From positions 1 through 15,098 of the forward strand of contig CAIOCC010000108.1 in assembly GCA_903856555.1 (NCBI GenBank): DNA of 15,098 bases, read 5' to 3'. Both the position numbers and the translations under genes were made by a program. The stretch's first letter is position 1. Every line of letters starts with the position of its first letter. The stretch comes from an uncultured Bacteroidota bacterium (lineage in GTDB: Bacteria; Bacteroidota; Bacteroidia; UBA7662). The notes under the pieces were generated by a model that ran no database searches, was not told where the DNA came from, and worked only from the letters and a program-made list of their open reading frames with translations. Below are positions 7,076 to 14,490 of the stretch, one piece after another.

Positions 7076-8258
7076 GCCCGGTTTCTTTTTTGGGGACGAA
7101 TCCAGGGCCTTTGAAGGAACGCGTTGTGTTCTGCATTTGGATCTGGATACGTTTTTTGTATCGGTCGAGCGACTCTTGGACGGTCGATTGAGGGGCCAAC
7201 CTCTGATTATTGGGGGAGGTGGTGACCGGGCGGTGGTTTCGTCCTGCAGTTACGAAGCACGGTCCATGGGGGTTTCGTCGGGGATGCCCGTTCGGATGGC
7301 GTTGAGGTTATGCCCCGAGGCTGTTTTGGTACGCGGTCATTCCGAGCAATACGGGGAATACAGCCGGATGGTTACCGCGTTGATTCAGGAGACATTGCCC
7401 GTTGTAGAGAAGGCTTCGGTGGATGAATTTTACGCTGATTTGAGTGGAATGGACAAGTATCTGGGTTGTCTGCGCTTGGCTTCGGAGCTGCGCAGCCGGA
7501 TCACCCGGGAAACAGGGCTTCCTTCTTCGTTGGGTCTTTCGGTGAACAAAACTGTTTCCAAGGTGGCGACCGGTCAGGCCAAGCCGGATAACCAATATTG
7601 TGTTCGGAACGGGGACGAGGCTCGGTTTTTGGCTCCGCTCCCGGTTCGAAAAATCCCGATGGTGGGTCCTGTTTGGTCCTCTCAGTTGGAAGAGCTGGGT
7701 TTGGGCCGGATTCATCAATTGCAAGAAGTTCCCTGCGAGTACCTGGTTCGGCTTTTTGGAAAGAACGGTGTGACGCTTTGGGAGAAAGCCAGGGGGGTGG
7801 ATCATCAGCCGATTCTCCCTTACCGCGAACAAAAGTCCATCTCGGCCGAACGAACCTTTGATCAGGATAGCGCAGACCCTTTGTTCCTCAAAACCAAGCT
7901 CCGCTCCCTTGCTGAAGGCCTGGGTCACGAGCTGCGTTCGCAGGGTTTGGTTTGCGGGTGCTTGACGATTCGCCTGCGTTACGCCGATTTTGAGACGGTC
8001 AGCAGGCAACAAAAGATTCCTTACACGGCATCGGACCGGGTGTTGATGGACAGTGCCTGTACCTTGTTTGAACGCCTGTACACCCGGCGAATGCGGGTTC
8101 GTTTGGTGGGCCTGCGCCTAAGTGAATTGAGCAGGGTGGGGGCTCAGCTAGATTTGTTCGGGGATCCTACCGAGGAAGATGCCCTGCACAAGACCCTGGA
8201 TCGCCTCAAGGAACGATTTGGAAACAAGGCCCTGCGATGGGCCGGCGGCTTGGGTTAA
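7041..8258 (+). CDS. dinB: Y-family translesion DNA polymerase (DinB / Pol IV type)
   Basis: A 405-aa Y-family polymerase that copies past damaged bases. The catalytic carboxylates are intact: D34 in HLDLDTFF, and D128 and E129 in SVDEFYADL. F39 is the likely steric gate against ribonucleotides. This separates it from ImuB, the inactive Y-family partner in imuA-imuB-dnaE2 cassettes. The palm and fingers span about 30-180, the thumb about 200-255, and the little finger about 265-365. QLDLF at 369-373 matches the beta-clamp binding consensus and is followed by a 32-residue tail (LDRLKERFGNKALRWAGGL). I chose the ATG at 7041, which overlaps the dnaE2-type gene by 35 bp; an ATG at 6987 would overlap by 89 bp. 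About 28 N-terminal residues precede the family's usual start (LPPLPPEPGFFFG is proline-rich) and may be an extension. Its stop shares TTAA with the stop of the convergent rhodanese gene. Confidence 0.92.
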   Translation: MSLLNLPPLPPEPGFFFGDESRAFEGTRCVLHLDLDTFFVSVERLLDGRLRGQPLIIGGGGDRAVVSSCSYEARSMGVSSGMPVRMALRLCPEAVLVRGHSEQYGEYSRMVTALIQETLPVVEKASVDEFYADLSGMDKYLGCLRLASELRSRITRETGLPSSLGLSVNKTVSKVATGQAKPDNQYCVRNGDEARFLAPLPVRKIPMVGPVWSSQLEELGLGRIHQLQEVPCEYLVRLFGKNGVTLWEKARGVDHQPILPYREQKSISAERTFDQDSADPLFLKTKLRSLAEGLGHELRSQGLVCGCLTIRLRYADFETVSRQQKIPYTASDRVLMDSACTLFERLYTRRMRVRLVGLRLSELSRVGAQLDLFGDPTEEDALHKTLDRLKERFGNKALRWAGGLG

Positions 8259-8551
8259 AGCGCAGCGTCCCGCAACAATTCCCGCATATCTTCGATGCCT
8301 CCTGCATTAAACAGCTCGGTAACTCCGCATTGTTGAAGCATTTGCATGGCCATGGCACTGCGGGCTCCGCTGCGGCAATAGAGGAAGCGAGGTTCAGGCA
8401 ATTGGGCGATGCGTTCGCTGTGGTCCAGGATTTCTTGGTGGGGAATATGGATACTGCCTTCGATATGGTCTTGTTGAAATTCGTCGGTGGTGCGAACATC
8501 AATCAGGGCAAAGGTTCCAGAGCGTATGGATTCTAGGGGCTGGGTGGTCAT
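8255..8551 (-). CDS. Single-domain rhodanese-like sulfurtransferase
   Basis: A 98-aa cytoplasmic protein consisting of one rhodanese domain. The motif LIDVRTTDEF (16-25) is typical, and the active-site loop CRSGARS (59-65) contains the persulfide-carrying cysteine C59. NAGGIEDM near the end is also characteristic. Such proteins shuttle sulfur between donors and acceptors; the partner here is not evident. No signal peptide is visible. It is the last gene of the minus-strand cluster, 78 bp after the membrane-protein gene. Its stop codon lies inside the TTAA shared with the convergent dinB stop. Confidence 0.93.
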   Translation of the reverse strand: MTTQPLESIRSGTFALIDVRTTDEFQQDHIEGSIHIPHQEILDHSERIAQLPEPRFLYCRSGARSAMAMQMLQQCGVTELFNAGGIEDMRELLRDAAL

Positions 8552-8602
8552 AGGTAAATCGCGAGGGACAGGATGAAATCGAATCAGGTAAAAGGGTGAA
8601 CG

Positions 8603-8628
8603 AAAAAAGGGTGATAGGCCAAGGGCCT
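8603..8628 (-). terminator. Weak hairpin with nearby T run between membrane-protein and rhodanese genes
   Basis: On the minus strand a 5-bp stem (AGGCC-CTT-GGCCT, 8628-8616) directly follows the membrane-protein stop. A run of six T comes 7 bases later (8608-8603). The distance between stem and T run is too long for a strong terminator. It may act as a partial attenuator before the rhodanese gene. A TCACCCTTTT sequence occurs twice in tandem just beyond. Confidence 0.25.
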
Positions 8629-8629
8629 G

Positions 8630-9481
8630 TTAAAAAAACAAGATAAAAATCAAAAGAAAGACCGTAGCCGTCGCGACCCAAAGCCGGAAATCAACACGGG
8701 GTCGACCTTGTTCGGGGATCGGTACATTGTACTCGGGTTTTTGGGGGCGGAACTGATGGTAAATATGCAGGACCACCAGACCTAACAAAAACTGTACGAT
8801 GACTTCGTAATAATGGCCTCTTATCCCGTGAATGAGGGCGATGAATGAGGAACTCAAAAGCCAAGGAAGGAAGAGGGTGTATCGCACAAATTCACCCCGA
8901 GAGCCTTCGTCTTCGGCCACCCTTTGTTCGCGTCCGTTGAACAAAAGAGGGGGTAGGAAGAAACGGGCCACCGCTAGAAAGATACCAAAGGCCGCGATCC
9001 CTAACAAAACCCGAACGCCCAGACTGATTCCGGTTGCTACGAAGACCTGACCCACATATTTGGGAATAAAAACGCCGGCTACGGCGCCACACAACAAACG
9101 GCTAAAGCCGTGCAAGCTAGTCCAAATGATCAATCCAAGGGATATCCCGTTCAACCACAAATACTCCCAACGCTGCAAAAGGTAGAAAGCGGCAAAAGCA
9201 AACAAAAGGGGGCCGATGAAATAAGCGCCGATGGTCGAACCACCGGACCAACCAGCACCCTGGATCACCGAGTCATCGGAGATTTGGTCAATAACCAATC
9301 CGTAATAATGAAGTTCGGGCCTCAACCCTTCGAGCTGGGCTAGGATGTAGGATAGTAAAATAAGGGGAATTCTTACGAGATAAAACCCAATGATCCCAAG
9401 GCAGGCGTTGTTAATCACCAAGGCTCTAGCCTCTTGGGCCGTCCAAAGGGGGACGTAGGGTTTTTCGTAATCTTCGTCCAT
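8630..9481 (-). CDS. Unrecognised polytopic membrane protein
   Basis: A 283-aa protein I cannot assign to a family. Strongly hydrophobic segments lie at about 22-49, 82-102, 108-126 with 128-139, 143-176 (long, possibly two), 199-221, 224-242 and 266-283, suggesting about seven membrane spans. The first 20 residues are acidic and hydrophilic (MDEDYEKPYV) and the protein ends in a hydrophobic run (VFLLIFILFF). A polar loop at 181-198 (REQRVAEDEGSRGE) and another at 244-264 (RPQKPEY to RPRVD) should face one side. No catalytic motif, transporter signature or signal peptide is clear; histidines at 124, 219 and 223 fall near membrane boundaries. It is 53 bp downstream of the oxidoreductase gene and 78 bp upstream of the rhodanese gene on the same strand. 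Coding status is supported by a long frame, a sensible hydrophobicity pattern and tight spacing. Confidence 0.85.
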   Translation of the reverse strand: MDEDYEKPYVPLWTAQEARALVINNACLGIIGFYLVRIPLILLSYILAQLEGLRPELHYYGLVIDQISDDSVIQGAGWSGGSTIGAYFIGPLLFAFAAFYLLQRWEYLWLNGISLGLIIWTSLHGFSRLLCGAVAGVFIPKYVGQVFVATGISLGVRVLLGIAAFGIFLAVARFFLPPLLFNGREQRVAEDEGSRGEFVRYTLFLPWLLSSSFIALIHGIRGHYYEVIVQFLLGLVVLHIYHQFRPQKPEYNVPIPEQGRPRVDFRLWVATATVFLLIFILFF

Positions 9482-9534
9482 ATTTGGTAGTCGAATGAAA
9501 GGTAAAAGTACGGGGTAGAAGGAGAAAATAGTAC

Positions 9535-10788
9535 TTAGAGAGCGGCGTAGCTCGCCAGGTGGGCTTGATTCGGGTGCAGGCGACCCTGTTCCAACAAACG
9601 AGCTCTGGAAAGGAGGGATTGTTGCGGTTCACCAAGCCCGGATGACAGGGATTCTTCTACGTAGGGTGTTATAAAATGTTGCAGCAAAGCCCGGCTAAAT
9701 TCATGGGAGGCTTCACGAGGCAACTCGCAGGGGAGATTATCAACGGCCATAATATCCACCCCGTTGGAATCCCAAGGTGCTATTTCTGATAAAGTGGAAC
9801 GAGAGATGCCGTAGTACGGGTCATCGATGCGGGAGGCCCGGGTTGTGATCGGGACAGATCCCTCGATATCGCAGGATATGTCAGCGATTTGGGAAACTCT
9901 GAACGTCGAATGGCGGATATCGGGGGCCTCGAAGTGCCGTGGACCGCGAGGATCCCAGTAGATGGTATTAATTAGAACATCCGCCCGTCGCAAAAAGGGA
10001 GCCATGTTTGAAACGTAGTCCCCTGGCGTTTGGTAATAATCGGATTCTACAAAAGCCCCCCCGTTCTTGGGGACTACCATATCCTTGGATTGAAGCACCA
10101 CCAGACCTGCTTTGGGATGAATTTGGGACCAGGGTTTATCGGGGAATTCCAGGATTTGCTCCGGCTGGAACGTTTCAACGCCCGCTGCTTGGAGCATTTG
10201 GAGCGCGCCTTGGCCCACGCGACCGTTGCCACAAAGCAAAAAGAGGGCCGCATCCAACGGAAGATCGGGTATGGAATCCAGCATGCCTTGGTAAGAGCCC
10301 AGCTCGGCAGCGGTGGGGACCGAACCATGTCCATTGCGGAGACCGCGCATGCGCAGGGCATGCCAGGCGCCAACGATACCGGCCCAATGACCAAAAGCCA
10401 CGGTTCGACGACCACTTTCGTCGGTCATTAACTCATAATCATACAAACTGATCCCTTCCCGGACCATGTGATGCATCATGGAGCGATTGTAAGGCTGAGC
10501 CTTGATGGTATGCGAAAAAAAAGCGTAGGCCAGGCCAGGCAAAAGCTGAATCGGATCCACTTCTTTCACGCCCAAAACCAAACGAGATTCGCTCAGGTCT
10601 TCGGAGATCAAGCATCCCGCATCTCGGTATTGGTCGTCGCTGTAACACCGAAAAGAAGACGGCTGTACCACGATACGGAGACCTTGGAACCGAGACAAGA
10701 GGAGACGGCAATCGTCGGGGACCAGCGGGGTTCGAAGGTCCGGTGGGTTTTTGGATTCGCGCAGGATGCCCAGTTGCAGGGTTTTCAT
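9535..10788 (-). CDS. NAD-dependent oxidoreductase of the LYS1 / alanine dehydrogenase fold
   Basis: A 417-aa enzyme resembling saccharopine dehydrogenase (lysine-forming, LYS1) and alanine dehydrogenase/transhydrogenase. The N-terminal domain starts KTLQLGILRESKNPPDLRTP, the typical AlaDh/PNT beginning. K75 (GVKEV) and H93 (FSHTIKAQPYN) match the catalytic Lys and His of yeast Lys1. The Rossmann nucleotide loop is GNGRVGQGA (187-195). DISCDIEGS (303-311), DPYYG and MAVDNLPCELPREAS (347-361) are further conserved stretches of this group. The true substrate is uncertain: Bacteroidota homologues are variously named saccharopine or alanine dehydrogenase, and no lysine-pathway gene is nearby. I chose the ATG at 10788, giving the family N-terminus; the open frame continues 71 codons upstream into the peptidase gene without similarity. 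It follows the S46 peptidase gene by 34 bp. Confidence 0.85.
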   Translation of the reverse strand: MKTLQLGILRESKNPPDLRTPLVPDDCRLLLSRFQGLRIVVQPSSFRCYSDDQYRDAGCLISEDLSESRLVLGVKEVDPIQLLPGLAYAFFSHTIKAQPYNRSMMHHMVREGISLYDYELMTDESGRRTVAFGHWAGIVGAWHALRMRGLRNGHGSVPTAAELGSYQGMLDSIPDLPLDAALFLLCGNGRVGQGALQMLQAAGVETFQPEQILEFPDKPWSQIHPKAGLVVLQSKDMVVPKNGGAFVESDYYQTPGDYVSNMAPFLRRADVLINTIYWDPRGPRHFEAPDIRHSTFRVSQIADISCDIEGSVPITTRASRIDDPYYGISRSTLSEIAPWDSNGVDIMAVDNLPCELPREASHEFSRALLQHFITPYVEESLSSGLGEPQQSLLSRARLLEQGRLHPNQAHLASYAAL

Positions 10789-10822
10789 TTTTGAGTGGGG
10801 GGAAAGGGGAAGGGGAAAGTGA

Positions 10823-12931
10823 TTAGCGGTTTTTGGGTGATAATTCTTGGAGTAAACGGTCGCCTTGAACCACATGGCGAAGATTCCACAACACAAAACG
10901 AATGTCAACCCCAATGGAACGACTGTAATCCTTGTTCCAAGCAAAATCGTTGATGGTAGCCCCAAAGGCACGGTCAAAATTGAGCCCCACCAATTCACCA
11001 TGGGCGTTCATGACGGGGGATCCGGAATTGCCTCCCGTGGTATCCAAATTGTAGAGAAAGGCCACCGGAATGGCATCGGGGGATTCCAAAGGTTTTTTGA
11101 CCCGCGTTTGATCGGCCTCAGCCGAGACCGCCTGAAGACCCAAATCACCGAATCTGTTTTCGGTGACCGGTGCTTGCATTTCTTTGGACGAATGGATGGC
11201 CCTCCACAGGGCCGAATCCAAAGGATAATCAGGATGGCCCGAAGCGGCTTTTTGGAATAAACCCGAGAGATGGGTGAATGGTTCATGATAAACCGCGTCA
11301 TCGGGTCGGTAACCCTGAACACGACCGTAGGTCAGGCGCAACGTCCCGTTGGCATCCGGTACAAATTGTTCTTGACCGGTGGCCCGTAGTCGTAGGTCCA
11401 GAAATATCGGTAACAACGTATTGATCCGTGCGCTCCAATCCGCCTGATCTTTTTTGATGCGTTGGGATAAGCTCCACCAATACGCACCCCATTCGGCATT
11501 TTTCCCTTTGAAGGTGGGGAGATCCTTGGATTGAACCAGGCGTTCCAGCCAGGCCTCCCAGGTCTTGGCTTGCGGGGTTGGTTGAAGTTCTGGATGCTTG
11601 GCGATGAAATACCTCAAAACTTGAACTTCCAATTCTGGACGCCAGCTGGGTCGGTTGGCATTGACCCATGCTTCCAGGCCTGGTCCATCGGGTTTGCTTT
11701 GGTTTTCAGCGGATTTGATAAGCCATTGAACGGTTCTGGATTGGGCAAGCAGGTGCTGAAAATTCAGATGCAAATCCGCGTGTTGCGAAAGGACCCCGTA
11801 CAACGAATCCAATTGATCCAACTGACGACGTTGCTCGACGTTGGCCAAGGACCGGGCCATGCGATCCTTGGTTTCAAACTGTTCAAGGATGGGGGTTCTT
11901 TGCAGGCCCTGGCTTTTGCCACGGTAATTTTTGGTGGTGTTACCCAGGGATTTGATGCGAGAAGACCATAACAAAGCCTCGGCCGTTGACAAACGGCTCT
12001 GCGTCTCCAGTTGTTGGATGAGCCAATCAAAATTGGTCCGTGTTAGCGGCAATAACTTTTCTTGCTGGTAGCGGAGGTAAGAGGCCGGGTAATGCCGAAA
12101 GGTTCGTCCTGGATACCCCATGATCATCACAAAGTCCTCCTCTTGGAGCGGACGGGTGGCCAAGGGAAGGAACGCGGTAGGAACCAAGGGGATATTGTCG
12201 GGATGATAGGTGCGACTTTCGCCGTTGGGCCCGGTATAGGCCCTCAAAAAGGTATAATCACCGGTATGACGTGGCCAAACCCAGTTATCCGATTCCCCCC
12301 CAAATTCGCCGATTGCTCTGGAAGGAACATAAACCAAGCGAAGGTCCCGCAAGGTCCGGTAGCGGAACAGCAGGTAGGATTTGCCGGGAAACATTTCGGA
12401 TACTTCGTACGTCAACATGCTGTCCACCAAGGCGGCCTCTTTTTCGATGCGAGACATGCGTTCCTTGAGGGCCTTTTGACGTTCAACCGGGCGGTCGTTT
12501 CCGGGCAAATCCGCGAGGACCGCAGGACTGCAATCTTCAAATCCAACCGTGATACGCAGGCTCAGACCCTTGGCCGGAATTTCTTCCCGAAAATCCTTGG
12601 CATAGAATCCGTTCTGGAGGTGGTTGTTTTGGGGTGTACTGGCCGTAGCGACCGCATCAAAGGCGCAGTGATGGTTGGTCATCAGCAAGCCCTGCGCCGA
12701 AACAAAGGCGCCCGAACAGCCCCCCACCCGAACCAAGGCCGGTAGGAGACCGCTATCGCTGAGGCTAAGAATCCGCTCTGGATCCATGCGCAGGCCGGCT
12801 TTGGCAAGGGCATCCCGGTTAATCGCGGTCGGTGGGAACATGCCCTCATCGGGGCGGGCAACCATGGTTTGGGGGGCCAGCGCCATCCAAAGAAAGCCCA
12901 AGGCAGCGTAGGTAAGGAAGGAAGTTTTCAT
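10823..12931 (-). CDS. S46 family dipeptidyl-peptidase, DPP11-like
   Basis: A 702-aa exported serine peptidase that removes dipeptides from peptide N-termini, probably in the periplasm. Residues 1-25 form a signal peptide. The chymotrypsin-like triad is in TNHHCAFD (H87 or H88; H88 precedes Cys as in chymotrypsin), HTGDYTFLRAY (D225) and GGNSGSPV (S636). The N-terminal motif GGCSGAFVSAQGLLMTNHHC and ESDNWVWPRHTGD are S46 hallmarks; the helical domain between (about 275-570) blocks the cleft beyond the dipeptide. At Ser+18 there is R654 (GLNFDRAF). In this family Arg there marks DPP11, specific for Asp/Glu at P1, whereas Gly marks the broader DPP7. Length agrees with known S46 enzymes (about 700-720 aa). 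The start overlaps the plsC-like stop in an ATGA, implying translational coupling. It would feed dipeptides from proteins to amino-acid catabolism. Confidence 0.93.
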   Translation of the reverse strand: MKTSFLTYAALGFLWMALAPQTMVARPDEGMFPPTAINRDALAKAGLRMDPERILSLSDSGLLPALVRVGGCSGAFVSAQGLLMTNHHCAFDAVATASTPQNNHLQNGFYAKDFREEIPAKGLSLRITVGFEDCSPAVLADLPGNDRPVERQKALKERMSRIEKEAALVDSMLTYEVSEMFPGKSYLLFRYRTLRDLRLVYVPSRAIGEFGGESDNWVWPRHTGDYTFLRAYTGPNGESRTYHPDNIPLVPTAFLPLATRPLQEEDFVMIMGYPGRTFRHYPASYLRYQQEKLLPLTRTNFDWLIQQLETQSRLSTAEALLWSSRIKSLGNTTKNYRGKSQGLQRTPILEQFETKDRMARSLANVEQRRQLDQLDSLYGVLSQHADLHLNFQHLLAQSRTVQWLIKSAENQSKPDGPGLEAWVNANRPSWRPELEVQVLRYFIAKHPELQPTPQAKTWEAWLERLVQSKDLPTFKGKNAEWGAYWWSLSQRIKKDQADWSARINTLLPIFLDLRLRATGQEQFVPDANGTLRLTYGRVQGYRPDDAVYHEPFTHLSGLFQKAASGHPDYPLDSALWRAIHSSKEMQAPVTENRFGDLGLQAVSAEADQTRVKKPLESPDAIPVAFLYNLDTTGGNSGSPVMNAHGELVGLNFDRAFGATINDFAWNKDYSRSIGVDIRFVLWNLRHVVQGDRLLQELSPKNR

Positions 12932-13776
12932 GAACCGTGTTGGTTTTGGATTTGAAGATGAATGGAATGTCGGGCCGCCTGCATCATGGCACGGGCCTTG
13001 AGGGTGGTGTCGCCTTCATAGGCCGAGGCATGAATCGACGGCAATACATCGAATCGGAGGGTGACCCCAAAGGGCAAAGGAAGGAAGTTCCAACGCGCTA
13101 ATTCCCAAGAACGATGCACGGCCACGGGAATAAGTTCAATGTTGGGAACACTTTTCATTAATTGATCCAAACCTCCGCTTTTGAAGGTCCCCAAGCGGCC
13201 ATCGCGGGACCGCGTTCCTTCGGGGAAATAAAGGACGCTCTCTCCGCTTTGGGCGATACGAACACCCAATTGCCGCATGGCTTCCAAAGATTGCGAAGGA
13301 TTTTTGCGTTGGATGGCTACGACGCCACCGGTTTTGAAATTGTACGAAACCGAAGGAACGCCGTTGGCCAATTCGGCTTTGGAAACCAGGACCGGCTGAA
13401 AGGCACGGAACTTCCAAATCAAAGGGGGGATATCGTTCAGGCTTTGGTGGTTGGCCACAAAAACCTTGGTACCGGTTGCGGAACCGGGTTGGGGGAGGTT
13501 TTGGTGCGTGTTCCAAGAAATTCGGCCTCCATTCAAAAGCAGACATTGGTAAAGGCAACGATTCATGAGCCGAATCCCGTTTTGATGAACTTGGTATCCG
13601 CCAAAACGGTAGCCCAGGCGAAGGAGTGGATCAAAAACCAAAACGGTTAACCCAAAACTTAATAAATACAAAGGGGTGCCCATCCAACCCAAAACCCACG
13701 AAAGGGCCAAAGGAAACGAGACGGAGGTGTTACGAGTGGATGGAGCGACTTTTTCCAAGAGCCCGAAAATAGGCAT
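12928..13776 (-). CDS. Lysophospholipid acyltransferase (PlsC-like)
   Basis: A 282-aa membrane-bound acyltransferase, probably 1-acyl-glycerol-3-phosphate acyltransferase, making phosphatidic acid from lysophosphatidic acid and acyl-ACP or acyl-CoA. Motif I is NHQSLND (N109-D115), the H-X4-D catalytic pair H110/D115. Motif III is FPEGTRS (184-190), which binds the phosphate of the acceptor. KTGGVVAIQR (148-157) and IPVAVH (216-221) match the intermediate and last motifs. A hydrophobic stretch at about 22-55 should anchor it in the inner membrane. It is the first gene of the minus-strand cluster and its TGA overlaps the ATG of the peptidase gene. The 65-bp region to the divergent SOUL gene must hold both promoters; I found no clear TAnnTTTG there for either direction, only an A9 tract. 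Confidence 0.9.
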   Translation of the reverse strand: MPIFGLLEKVAPSTRNTSVSFPLALSWVLGWMGTPLYLLSFGLTVLVFDPLLRLGYRFGGYQVHQNGIRLMNRCLYQCLLLNGGRISWNTHQNLPQPGSATGTKVFVANHQSLNDIPPLIWKFRAFQPVLVSKAELANGVPSVSYNFKTGGVVAIQRKNPSQSLEAMRQLGVRIAQSGESVLYFPEGTRSRDGRLGTFKSGGLDQLMKSVPNIELIPVAVHRSWELARWNFLPLPFGVTLRFDVLPSIHASAYEGDTTLKARAMMQAARHSIHLQIQNQHGS

Positions 13777-13841
13777 GGAGGGCCTGTTTAAAAAAAAACA
13801 AGGACGGGCAATTCAATGCGTAATTTGGAGTTTTACTAAGT

Positions 13842-14441
13842 ATGAATCAATGGATGTGGGGTTTTGCCCTTGTTTTGGGACTGCTGCTCTTGTGGGCGGT
13901 TTTTCGGTTGGGGGCTGCCGAACGGGTTCCCGAGCCTCGGTATCGAAGGGTGGCCCTCTTGGACAAGGGGGTTGAAATAAGGGAATACCCCGCTTTGGCT
14001 ATCGCCAAGACACCGATGCGCGATGCCAGTCTGGGTACCTCTTCGAGCGAAGGATTTCGGCGCGTGGCTCGTTACTTGTTTGGGGGGAATCGATCCAAAG
14101 AATCCATGGCCATGACTGCACCGGTGGTGATGGAGATGGGCGATACCCCTGCTTTGTATTTCTACATGCCTTTTGATCGAAGTCTGGAGGCTCTCCCTGC
14201 AACCATGGACAACAGCGTTCGTTTGCAAATGCAACCATCCCGCACCTTGGCTGTTTTGGCCTTTGGGGGCTTTGCAGGGAACAAAGAATTGCGCAAACAG
14301 CGACGACGTTTGGAAGCCGTTCTAAAAAAGGAGGGTTGGATCATCCAAGGCCCCTTTCTGTACATGGGTTACAATGCCCCTTGGACCTTGGTGGGGCGAC
14401 GCAACGAGGTCGCCTTTGAGGTGCGCCGTTCCAATCCTTAA
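13842..14441 (+). CDS. Membrane-anchored SOUL-family heme-binding protein
   Basis: A 199-aa protein. Residues 5-24 form an uncleaved-looking hydrophobic anchor (WGFALVLGLLLLWAVF); the rest is a SOUL/HBP domain, probably in the periplasm. Supporting motifs are YRRVALLDKGVEIREYPALAIAKT (34-57, the usual beginning), GFRRVARYLFGGN (71-83), MAMTAPVVME (89-98, the most conserved SOUL motif) and the C-terminal YNAPWTLVGRRNEVAFEV (177-194). Family members bind heme or other tetrapyrroles; the bacterial role is unclear and I see no single certain axial ligand. It is transcribed alone, divergent from the plsC-like gene and convergent with the tmRNA gene. Confidence 0.9.
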   Translation: MNQWMWGFALVLGLLLLWAVFRLGAAERVPEPRYRRVALLDKGVEIREYPALAIAKTPMRDASLGTSSSEGFRRVARYLFGGNRSKESMAMTAPVVMEMGDTPALYFYMPFDRSLEALPATMDNSVRLQMQPSRTLAVLAFGGFAGNKELRKQRRRLEAVLKKEGWIIQGPFLYMGYNAPWTLVGRRNEVAFEVRRSNP

Positions 14442-14456
14442 ATCATTCCATATCAT

Positions 14457-14483
14457 GGGGCCTGTTCCAAGAACAGATACCCC
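14457..14483. terminator. Hairpin between the convergent SOUL and tmRNA genes
   Basis: A stem of 6 perfect pairs (CTGTTC-CAA-GAACAG) extended by GGGG/CCCC across a small internal bulge. It sits 15 bases after the SOUL stop and 7 bases beyond the tmRNA 3' end, so it could end transcription from either side. Neither strand has a T tract behind it, so its strength is doubtful. Confidence 0.4.
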
Positions 14484-14490
14484 CGGGTTG

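Noticed and set aside
6504..7199. 231-codon open frame on the minus strand
   Set aside because: Antisense to the polymerase overlap region and rich in Pro, Arg and Asn as expected for a shadow frame.
7041..8258. ImuB as the identity of the Y-family protein
   Set aside because: ImuB lacks catalytic carboxylates; D34, D128 and E129 are all present here.
13834..13842. TACT-A-AGTA dyad just before the SOUL gene, similar to the TACT-N6-AGTA candidate operator
   Set aside because: The spacer is 1 instead of 6 bases, so the same dimer could not bind both in the same way; likely chance.
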